NCBI GenBank assembly: GCA_045536915.1
Contig: JAZSOL010000100.1
Coordinates: 1 to 5,250, forward strand
Source of the DNA: RGIG1828 sp045536915
GTDB lineage: Bacteria; Bacillota; Clostridia; UMGS1810
Direction: 5' to 3'
Length of the DNA stretch: 5,250 nt
Made by a program: the position numbers and the translations under genes. Under the pieces are notes generated by a model, which ran no database searches, had not been told where the DNA came from, and saw nothing but the letters and a program-made list of their open reading frames with translations. Of the stretch, positions 1 to 5,250 are shown piece after piece (position 1 is the stretch's first letter; the number at the start of each line of letters is the position of its first letter).

Positions 1-2415
1 TCGGCAAAGGAAAAATCAATGCTTGTGATTAATCTTACCGATGAATATTCCAAAGAGGAGTATACAACGGCAACAACTCTTGAAGAGCTCGGCAAGTCAA
101 ACACCGCATCCTGCTATATAAGTGCAATGGGTATCGAAACCCGTCAGACCGGCGCGGCGAAGGAAGGCGGCACCTACTGGAACAATCTGCAGATAACACC
201 AATAGGTGAATTTGAGGTTTTAACAGAAAGCGAATTTCCCGCACCTGTAAAGCCGGGAGAGGAAATATGCATTGAATTTTCGCAAAGCATAAACCCTGAT
301 TCTGATATATCTGTTTCCATTGTAAGCAATGCAGGAGCTGAAATCTGCACCGGATACGAAATAAGCGGTACAAAAATTTTAGTAAAACCGTCCGATGTGC
401 TGAAGGATAATTCGGCATACACACTAATCATCACCGGAGCAGAGGATTATCCCGGAAGAGTTATTTCTGAAGCTGTGTTTACCTTTGTGGCAGAGTCACG
501 CCTCGAAATAATTTCGGCGGAAAATACAGAGGATGGCATGGGAGCTGTAATACTCAACCGCTGTCCGGACAGCTTTGATATGCTTGCGGTATCTGCCGCA
601 TATAACTCAAAATCAAACGGGCTTAATGCATACAGTGCCGAAAGGGTGACCTTAAATCCGGGAGAGCATACCTACACCTTTGAATACACCGATGACCTTT
701 TATCATCCGGTGAAACAGAGTTTATGCTCATAAACGGTTTTGATTCAATGAATTCATATACCGATGTCATAAAACTTAAGAATTCACAATCTGCAAGTCT
801 TATGGCAGATTTTGATCCCGATACTTTTGAAATCACAGTATCCGGCAAAGCAAATGCTGCAGATGCACCTCTCTTTGTGGAGGTAATACCGGCAGAAAAC
901 AAATGGGATGAGCTCGACTTTGAGGATTCGAAAGGACTTCTTGCATATTTCAAAGCTTTTAATGCAAAAGATGATGCGAGCTATGCTCTGAGCTTTCCTC
1001 TTGACTGTGAGTCAGGGAGCTACCGCATTAGAGTGTTTGACGGAAGCATTGATTCTGTTATTTCCGATGAGGAGATAATGTACTACAGTCAGAAGGATGT
1101 TGCAAAAGCCTTTGAAAGCATAAATAATTCCTCAAACGGCACAGAGCTCGGTAATCTCATAATGGCAAACAGCGATCTTCTCGGAATAGATGTATCAAAG
1201 CTCGGCTCACTTTCGGATAAGGAGCTTGAAAAAGTATTTTCAAAGCTTTTTGACGTGAAAAAAACTCTTGATAACCAAAGGTTTGAAACTGCCGGGGTTA
1301 TAACTCATAATATAGAGATTGCTCTTTTCCTTATGGATATTGCAAATGCCGAAAGCGGAAAAGAGGTTGAAAAAGTGATAAACGCTTATCCGGAGCTTCT
1401 GGATATAAGCAAAAATATTTCGTACAATATCTATTCAAATGAGGAAATCTATACTCCCGAAAAGAAGGAAGCAATGCTTTCGGCTCTTATTGATTCGTAT
1501 TCTTCCGTTGAAGAATTTATGGATGAATTCGGCGAAAAAACCGTTACCTTTGCCTGTTGGAATAACACTCCTTACTCGATTGTTGGAACGGTAATCGAAG
1601 AAAGTGAACTGATAGGAAAGTATAAGCTCACAAAATACAATTCGCTCAAATCAAAATCACAGGTTCACAAGCAAATCAATAAAGCTTCAAAGCCATATGC
1701 AACAGTAGAAGAGCTTTGTGATGCTGTTGAAAAAGCGGCAAAAAGCGAAGCCGGAAGCTCCGGTGCATCGGGAGGATCGGGCGGTGGCTTTGGCGGTGGC
1801 TCGAAATCGACATACACTGCACCCGTGCCTTCCGATGAGGAGCACAACCGCGATAATACTGATGCTGTTGCTGTTGTGAAGCATTCATTCTGCGATATGG
1901 CAGGGTATGAATGGGCAGACGATGCAGTTTCGTATCTTTCGCAAAAAGGAATTATATCCGGCAGAGATGCATCTAACTATGACCCTTCATCAGATGTTAC
2001 CAGAGAGGAATTTGTTAAAATGCTTATTGGTGCAATGGACTATGAAACAATGGTCTCAAATGTAAAATTTGCAGATGTTCTTCCGGGAAGCTGGTACGAA
2101 GGATATGTTGCATCAGCTGTTAACAACGGAATTGCAAAGGGGATTGGTAACGGATATTTTGGTGTCGGATTGGGAATTACCCGTCAGGACATGGCAGTTA
2201 TGGTGTGTAATTCACTTGGTCTTGAAAGCACATCGCCTCTTACCTTTGCCGATGCGGCAATGGTGGATGATTATGCAAAAGCATCGGTTGCGGCACTTTG
2301 CGAAAAAGGAATTGTAAACGGAACGGGTGGTAATATGTATTCACCGCTTGAAACCGTAAACAGAGCCCAGGCGGCAAAAATAATTTATGAAATCTGCAAA
2401 TGGAGGGGAATGTGA
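1..2415 (+). CDS. Large modular S-layer homology (SLH) surface protein, 5' end missing
   Basis: This is a cell-surface protein predicted to be held on the wall by three C-terminal SLH domains, which in this family bind pyruvylated secondary wall polymer. The frame is open from base 1, so the signal peptide and N-terminal domains lie upstream. The ATG at 19 has an AAAGGA-like sequence before it but would start inside a beta-rich domain with no signal peptide, so it is not taken as the start. Visible order: the end of a beta domain (to about 210), an SbsA-type Ig-like domain (about 211-498), a beta module ending in an F-D-S-M motif (499-780), another beta sandwich (781-1092), a helical repeat region (about 1093-1746), a Gly/Ser hinge (1753-1803) and SLH domains (1888-2400). 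The stop overlaps the start of the next gene. The catalytic or binding role, if any, would be in the missing N-terminus. The SLH call is firm; the function of the other modules is unknown. Confidence 0.9.
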   Translation, partial: SAKEKSMLVINLTDEYSKEEYTTATTLEELGKSNTASCYISAMGIETRQTGAAKEGGTYWNNLQITPIGEFEVLTESEFPAPVKPGEEICIEFSQSINPDSDISVSIVSNAGAEICTGYEISGTKILVKPSDVLKDNSAYTLIITGAEDYPGRVISEAVFTFVAESRLEIISAENTEDGMGAVILNRCPDSFDMLAVSAAYNSKSNGLNAYSAERVTLNPGEHTYTFEYTDDLLSSGETEFMLINGFDSMNSYTDVIKLKNSQSASLMADFDPDTFEITVSGKANAADAPLFVEVIPAENKWDELDFEDSKGLLAYFKAFNAKDDASYALSFPLDCESGSYRIRVFDGSIDSVISDEEIMYYSQKDVAKAFESINNSSNGTELGNLIMANSDLLGIDVSKLGSLSDKELEKVFSKLFDVKKTLDNQRFETAGVITHNIEIALFLMDIANAESGKEVEKVINAYPELLDISKNISYNIYSNEEIYTPEKKEAMLSALIDSYSSVEEFMDEFGEKTVTFACWNNTPYSIVGTVIEESELIGKYKLTKYNSLKSKSQVHKQINKASKPYATVEELCDAVEKAAKSEAGSSGASGGSGGGFGGGSKSTYTAPVPSDEEHNRDNTDAVAVVKHSFCDMAGYEWADDAVSYLSQKGIISGRDASNYDPSSDVTREEFVKMLIGAMDYETMVSNVKFADVLPGSWYEGYVASAVNNGIAKGIGNGYFGVGLGITRQDMAVMVCNSLGLESTSPLTFADAAMVDDYAKASVAALCEKGIVNGTGGNMYSPLETVNRAQAAKIIYEICKWRGM
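211..498 (+). other. SbsA-type Ig-like domain in the first SLH protein
   Basis: The translation has the layout of bacterial SbsA-like (Big_5 type) Ig folds. A strand IEFSQSINPDS matches the family's 'I.FS..ldp.s' pattern. It is followed by a strand ending in KILVKPSDVLKDNSAYTLII, equivalent to the usual 'l.i.P...L...t.Y.l.i' block, and closes with AVFTF. Such domains act as spacers in surface proteins. The assignment is by motif reading only. Confidence 0.6.
499..1092 (+). other. Two beta-sandwich modules typical of clostridial SLH proteins
   Basis: The first module (499-780) contains LAVSAAYNSKSNGLNAYSAE, then a Pro-Gly-Glu turn, and ends with LINGFDSMNSYTDVIKL. This resembles a module common in clostridial surface proteins, where a strand is followed by W-D-S/G-L-x-x-M-K-P-L; here the Trp and the K-P-L are replaced. 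The second module (781-1092) has the pattern of a short Ig-like sandwich, with the central strand FEITVSGKA and a late strand SGSYRIRVFDG. Roles are probably structural or binding; no catalytic motif is seen. Confidence 0.5.
1099..1746 (+). repeat. Degenerate helical repeats (about three units) in the first SLH protein
   Basis: The region lacks the strand-turn rhythm of the rest and reads as alpha helices. Unit A (about 1099-1332) contains SINNSSNGTELGNLIMANSD followed by LLGIDVSK. Unit B (about 1333-1545) contains DIANAESGKEVEKVINAYPE followed by LLDISKN and ends in SYSSVEEFMDEFGE. Unit C is shortened (about 1633-1746) and ends in PYATVEELCDAVEKAAK, which pairs with the end of B. Similar 'A.N.A......V...L..n...L.id.s' repeats occur just before the SLH domains of many clostridial surface proteins. 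Function is unknown; a stalk or spacer is likely. Confidence 0.55.
1753..1803 (+). other. Gly/Ser-rich hinge before the SLH anchor
   Basis: The translated segment is almost only Gly and Ser with one Ala and one Phe, built around GGSGGGFGGGS. It separates the helical region from the SLH trio by a flexible, disordered linker. This placement is usual in SLH-anchored enzymes and adhesins. Confidence 0.85.
1888..2400 (+). other. C-terminal trio of SLH domains
   Basis: There are three consecutive SLH units. The first starts at FCDMAGYEWADDAVSYLSQK with G-I-I-S-G and ends in a TREEF motif. The second starts at FADVLPGSWYEGYVASAVNN and ends in TRQDM. The third starts at FADAAMVDDYAKASVAALCE and ends in NRAQA. 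These are the family's start (F-x-D), middle helix and T-R-A-E positions in order. The T-R pair is kept in units 1 and 2; unit 3 has N-R. The complete trio at the extreme C-terminus indicates a non-covalent cell-wall anchor. Confidence 0.93.
2402..2408 (+). promoter_or_regulatory. Strong ribosome binding site deciding the start at 2415
   Basis: GGAGGGG lies six bases before the ATG at 2415, which is ideal spacing. It sits inside the last codons of the upstream gene. The in-frame ATG at 2400 precedes this site and would add five residues (MEGNV) ahead of the signal peptide, so 2415 is the better start. Confidence 0.85.
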
Positions 2416-2483
2416 TGAGAAAAAGAATACTTGCTTTAGCTGTATGCATAATATTTTGCATTTCATCACCTGCGGTCCTGGCT
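2415..2483 (+). other. Signal peptide of the second SLH protein
   Basis: The first 23 residues show a Sec-type signal: four-residue basic n-region (MRKR), hydrophobic core ILALAVCIIFCI, then SSPAVLA with Val at -3 and Ala at -1. No lipobox Cys is present at the cut, so signal peptidase I is expected. Cleavage one residue later is equally plausible. Confidence 0.85.
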
Positions 2484-5030
2484 GCCTCCTCCGACGATTA
2501 TCAGACAGATGTAAAATTTCTGCAAAATATCGGAGCCTACGAAAGTGTTACTCCCGCAGATGCCGGTGACTTTGTTACAAGAGCTGAATTTGCAATCATT
2601 TCGGCTAATCTTATGAATCTCAAACCGGAAAAACCGGAGGTGGCTGCGTTTGTTGATGTAGCCTCCGGAAGCTATATTTCCGGAGTTCTGAATGCACTTT
2701 GCGCAGTAGGCGTTATCACCGGTGATGCCGGCGGCACGTTCCGTCCCGATGAGTATATAACCTCTTATGAGGCATCTCTGATTATGCTCAGAGTGCTTGG
2801 CTACACCAACCTCTTAAAGCAGGGAATGAGTTTTGAATCTGCTCTTTCTTCGGCAGAGCTTAATCTTTATGACGGTGAGGCTCTTTCGTGGGCTCAGGCA
2901 AACAGGCTTATACGGCAGGCGCTGGAATCCGGTGCGGTTGAAACTGTGGGAATTGAAAACGGTGAAAACGTGTATGAATCCGGTGACAGAACAATTCTCA
3001 ACATATATCATAATATATTTCAGACCGAGGGTATTGTGACAGCTGTGGGACAGATGTATATCACAGAAGATGCGTCTCTCAGGGAAAATCAGGTTATGAT
3101 AGACGGCAGAGTTTATGATACCGGATTATGTGATGCTTCCGGCATGTTGGGCTATAGTGTTGAAATATGGTACAGCGACAAGGCTTCAAATCCACGGCTT
3201 GTACATATAGAACCGTCATCCCAAAATGAAATTATGACCTTCAATGGCACTGATTTCGTCAGAAACTCCGGCAATACTGTGTACTACTCTGATGAAAATT
3301 CAGGGAAAGAAGTCCGTGTGAATATTGATGTGAGTGCGGATTATGTGTACAATACTACTCCGGCTTTAAAGCTTACCGGGGATATATACGCTCCCTCAAA
3401 CGGTAAGGTTACCTATATCGATAACAACGGTGACGGTAAGTCGGATGTTGTGCTGACCGAAAATTACGAAACCTTTGTTCTCGGCACAGCTTCATCACTT
3501 AATGAAAAGATTTATGATAAATATTATAACAAATCCTTTGATCTGTCTTCAGAAAACAAGGATGTAATATTCGTAAGTGACCGTGGCGATGAAATGGCTG
3601 TCGGAGAGCTTTTTGAGTGGGATGTTGTGAATATATGTGAATCAGCTGACGCTTCAAGAGTAAAAGCCGTATACAGTACGGTTCAGAAGGAAGGCATTAT
3701 CAAAGAATACGACAGCGGCGAGCAGATTATCCGAACCGAAACAGACACCATGAAAATAGGTGAATATTATCTCGGTGCGGCAGATTTCGATATCCGCATC
3801 GGTTCCTACGGTGTATTTGAGCTTGATATAAACGGCAATGTTGCCGCAATAAATTATGCTTATTCCGATGGAAAAAGATACGGCTACTATATTGATTCCT
3901 ACATGGAAAAGGGTATTGGCGGAGCACTTCATATTAAATATATGAATGACTCAGGCGAAATTCTTACGGCAAAAGTAGCGGATAAAGCAGTTATAGACGG
4001 AGAAAAGTATTCTTTAGCTGAAAATGCGGCGGCTGTGCTTGGTGCATATGACCCCAAGGGGTGCGTGATGGTATATAAGATTAATTCTGACGGCGAGCTT
4101 ACAGTTATTGACTCGGTTATAACCAATAAGCTCAACAGTGGCGATTGTCTTGAAATGATGTATACCGGATATATGTATTCGGCAGACGGCATACCCTCTT
4201 CCAAAACAAAGCTTCAGTATAAATCCGCCTCCGGTATTTTTGGCGGAAAGGTGAGTTCAAACAGCTCAACAAAGTTTTTTTATGTTCCCGAAACAGCTGA
4301 AGGTGCAATAGATGATGACTATCGCCTTTATACAAAGCTGAAAAATGACGAAAAGCTTTGTATTGAAGCCTACACAACCACTGCGGAGGCTCATGATGCC
4401 GAGTGTGTTATTATCTATCACAGCTCCGGAACAAAAGCGGGACTCACAACCACCGATGTTGACATAAGCCTTATCGACAAAATAAGCAGATGTATAGACG
4501 GTAACGGTAATGAGCAGTATAAGCTGCACATGTATACTGCCGGCAAATATGAAGAGGTTTTAACAAACGATGAATCTGTAATAGATAATGTAACAGAAGA
4601 ATACGGAAGCTTAAAGCGCGGCGATGTAATACGTTACGACACGGATTCAACCGGAGCAATAAGCTACGTGGATGTTGTGTATCAGTATGAGAAGGATGCG
4701 TTTTATCTGGCGAATCCGTCTGCATCCTTTGCAGGACTTTCAAGAATACAGCTTTGCTACGCCTATGAAACCTATGGCTCCAATATATGGATAACAAGAA
4801 ACAAGCTGGAAAGCGGTGTTGAATATAGCTACACTCTTGCTGATGAGCTTGAAACACATGCCGGAGCATATTACAATATTCTGGTATACAATGTTGCTGA
4901 TGATGAGGTTGGTATCGGTTCGGTTGCTGATATTGAAGGTTTTACCAATACCAACAATACAAACGCATCAAAAATGATTATCTATGACCGCTACGGTGAA
5001 GCGTATTCTATGATTGTTTATATTGAGTAA
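2415..5030 (+). CDS. Secreted SLH-domain surface protein with repeated beta modules, 871 residues
   Basis: This is a complete secreted protein. Residues 1-23 form a signal peptide: a basic MRKR start, a hydrophobic core and V-L-A before the likely cut near residue 23 or 24. Three SLH-like units follow (about 31-67, 79-130 and 140-170); only the first keeps T-R-A-E (residues 55-58). From about 205 onward the protein is beta-rich, with about five degenerate copies of a module ending in a D-x-x-G hairpin, and one DNNGDGKSD calcium-type loop (336-344). This architecture, N-terminal SLH plus long beta body, resembles known clostridial S-layer-like proteins of unassigned function. No catalytic residues are recognised. 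The gene overlaps the preceding SLH gene by one base (TGATG) and has its own strong ribosome binding site, implying one operon with translational coupling. It may be an S-layer subunit or a carbohydrate-binding surface protein; the sequence does not decide. Confidence 0.92.
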   Translation: MRKRILALAVCIIFCISSPAVLAASSDDYQTDVKFLQNIGAYESVTPADAGDFVTRAEFAIISANLMNLKPEKPEVAAFVDVASGSYISGVLNALCAVGVITGDAGGTFRPDEYITSYEASLIMLRVLGYTNLLKQGMSFESALSSAELNLYDGEALSWAQANRLIRQALESGAVETVGIENGENVYESGDRTILNIYHNIFQTEGIVTAVGQMYITEDASLRENQVMIDGRVYDTGLCDASGMLGYSVEIWYSDKASNPRLVHIEPSSQNEIMTFNGTDFVRNSGNTVYYSDENSGKEVRVNIDVSADYVYNTTPALKLTGDIYAPSNGKVTYIDNNGDGKSDVVLTENYETFVLGTASSLNEKIYDKYYNKSFDLSSENKDVIFVSDRGDEMAVGELFEWDVVNICESADASRVKAVYSTVQKEGIIKEYDSGEQIIRTETDTMKIGEYYLGAADFDIRIGSYGVFELDINGNVAAINYAYSDGKRYGYYIDSYMEKGIGGALHIKYMNDSGEILTAKVADKAVIDGEKYSLAENAAAVLGAYDPKGCVMVYKINSDGELTVIDSVITNKLNSGDCLEMMYTGYMYSADGIPSSKTKLQYKSASGIFGGKVSSNSSTKFFYVPETAEGAIDDDYRLYTKLKNDEKLCIEAYTTTAEAHDAECVIIYHSSGTKAGLTTTDVDISLIDKISRCIDGNGNEQYKLHMYTAGKYEEVLTNDESVIDNVTEEYGSLKRGDVIRYDTDSTGAISYVDVVYQYEKDAFYLANPSASFAGLSRIQLCYAYETYGSNIWITRNKLESGVEYSYTLADELETHAGAYYNILVYNVADDEVGIGSVADIEGFTNTNNTNASKMIIYDRYGEAYSMIVYIE
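2505..2924 (+). other. N-terminal trio of divergent SLH domains
   Basis: Unit 1 is short (VKFLQNIGAYESV) and leads to VTRAEFAIISANLM. Unit 2 is full length: FVDVASGSYISGVLNALCAV, then G-V-I-T-G, the F-R-P-D-E turn, and TSYEA in place of the T-R-A-E motif. Unit 3 is weak: FESALSSAELNLYDGEALSW with AQANRLIRQAL, where the motif has decayed to S-W-A-Q. The order and spacing support a trio, but the wall-binding residues are conserved in only one unit. Confidence 0.75.
3027..4937 (+). repeat. About five degenerate copies of a beta-hairpin module
   Basis: By eye, the body of the second SLH protein repeats one plan: a strand pair opening, often an I-D-G-x-x-Y or similar turn, then two strands joined by an Asp/Gly-rich hairpin. 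Approximate copies are 3027-3215 (IDGRVY, SVEIWYSDKASNPRLVHIEP), 3690-3863 (IGEYY, VFELDINGNVAAINYAY), 3876-4124 (IDGEKY, VMVYKINSDGELTVIDSVI), 4461-4682 (DVIRYDTDSTGAISYVDVVY) and 4752-4937 (NILVYNVADDEVGIGSVADI). Identity between copies is low, so this is a fold-level repeat, with copies 1 to 4 more convincing than 5. Confidence 0.5.
3420..3446 (+). other. Calcium-binding type loop DNNGDGKSD
   Basis: Residues 336-344 of the second SLH protein read D-N-N-G-D-G-K-S-D, matching the DxDxDG loop class (Asp 1, Asn 3, Asp 5, Gly 6, Asp 9). It sits between two strands (KVTYI before, VVLTE after), so it is a beta-type loop, not a helix-loop-helix EF hand or dockerin. Calcium stabilisation of surface proteins through such loops is common; binding here is inferred. 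Confidence 0.5.
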
Positions 5031-5041
5031 AGCCATGGCAC

Positions 5042-5070
5042 TTGACTTTAATTAAAATATAATATATAAT
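5042..5070 (+). promoter_or_regulatory. Sigma-A type promoter for the downstream glycoside hydrolase gene
   Basis: A -35 box TTGACT (5042-5047) and a perfect -10 box TATAAT (5065-5070) are separated by exactly 17 bases. Transcription would begin near 5077, giving a leader of about 30 bases. A second TATAAT at 5058-5063 lacks a correctly spaced -35 box. The promoter begins only 12 bases after the stop codon of the preceding gene. Confidence 0.8.
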
Positions 5071-5092
5071 GTGAATTGGCATTTATTAATTG

Positions 5093-5098
5093 AAAGGA
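5093..5098 (+). promoter_or_regulatory. Ribosome binding site of the glycoside hydrolase gene
   Basis: AAAGGA ends nine bases before the ATG at 5108, a workable Gram-positive spacing. It supports 5108 as the start. Confidence 0.75.
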
Positions 5099-5107
5099 TA
5101 TCAGCTA

Positions 5108-5250
5108 ATGAAAAAAATCATAAATCCTATAGACACATCATGGTATGCTGACCCCGAAGCAAGATTTTATGACGGAAGGTACTGCATATATGTTACACAG
5201 TCATTTACCGAATACGAGCGTCAGCTTAATATTGATATGCTTGTGTCTTC
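5108..5250 (+). CDS. Probable family 43-like glycoside hydrolase, N-terminal fragment
   Basis: Only the first 47 codons are present; the frame is still open at the window end. The protein starts MKKIINPIDTSWYADPEARF, followed by YDGRYCIYVTQSF and, after a short stretch, IDMLVSS. The N-P-x(n)-Y-A-D-P-E block, then [F/Y]-x-D-G-x-Y-x-I-Y-x-T, is the first blade of the five-bladed beta-propeller in family 43 arabinofuranosidases and xylosidases, where the Asp of A-D-P is the catalytic base. LVSS fits the strand that normally leads to S-x-D-L-x-x-W. There is no signal peptide, so the enzyme is expected in the cytoplasm, acting on imported oligosaccharides. It has its own promoter and ribosome binding site. 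Substrate cannot be read from this fragment; a related propeller family remains possible. Confidence 0.75.
   Translation, partial: MKKIINPIDTSWYADPEARFYDGRYCIYVTQSFTEYERQLNIDMLVS

Noticed and set aside
19..21. ATG at 19 with AAAGGA upstream (6-11) as the true start of the first gene
   Set aside because: The frame is open to base 1, the product would begin within a beta-rich domain, and it would have no signal peptide although its SLH domains require export.
35..424. Open frame of 129 codons on the - strand
   Set aside because: It is antisense to the first SLH gene, and its Cys/Arg-rich translation has no recognisable motif.
2069..2317. Open frame of 82 codons on the + strand in another phase
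   Set aside because: It overlaps the SLH domains out of frame and has no coding signature of its own.
2400..2402. ATG at 2400 as the start of the second SLH gene
   Set aside because: The GGAGGGG site lies after it, and starting at 2415 gives a clean MRKR signal peptide start.
3420..3446. Dockerin domain (cellulosome attachment)
   Set aside because: There is one calcium-type loop only, flanked by beta strands; a dockerin needs two loop-helix repeats of about 22 residues each.
4471..4869. Open frame of 132 codons on the - strand
   Set aside because: It lies wholly inside the well-supported second SLH gene, and its translation is rich in His, Arg, Cys and Leu without domain pattern, as expected of a shadow frame.
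5031..5060. Rho-independent terminator after the second SLH gene
   Set aside because: The only symmetric sequences are GCCATGGC and TTTAATTAAA, which have no loop and no following T-run; they cannot form a typical terminator hairpin.

Overview
The window looks like part of a moderately AT-rich Gram-positive anaerobe, most likely a gut or digester clostridium. The evidence is S-layer homology (SLH) surface proteins, strong GGAGG-type ribosome binding sites, and a textbook sigma-A promoter with AT-rich spacing. The architectures resemble the large SLH proteins of polysaccharide-degrading Clostridia; Monoglobus-like pectin degraders are one possibility. That placement is inference from protein style, not from a marker gene. 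All genes are on the + strand and nearly every base is coding.

Layout: (1) 1-2415 is the 3' part of a large modular surface protein. It shows the end of a beta-rich domain, an SbsA-type Ig-like domain, two further beta-sandwich modules, a helical repeat region, a Gly/Ser hinge and three C-terminal SLH domains. Its start lies upstream of the window. (2) 2415-5030 is a complete 871-residue secreted protein with a signal peptide, a divergent N-terminal SLH trio and a long beta-rich body containing about five degenerate copies of one module. Its start codon overlaps the stop of gene 1 (TGATG), so the two are almost certainly co-transcribed and translationally coupled. (3) 5031-5107 is a 77-base intergenic region with a near-consensus promoter (TTGACT, 17 bases, TATAAT), no recognisable terminator and a good ribosome binding site. 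(4) 5108-5250 is the start of a probable family 43-like glycoside hydrolase without a signal peptide, cut by the window end.

How they may work together (inference): genes 1 and 2 make two cell-wall-anchored proteins of opposite polarity, one with SLH domains at the C-terminus and one at the N-terminus. They could form or decorate the S-layer and present carbohydrate-active or binding domains. The third gene would encode a cytoplasmic enzyme trimming imported oligosaccharides. No RNA gene, CRISPR array, insertion sequence or phage feature is visible.
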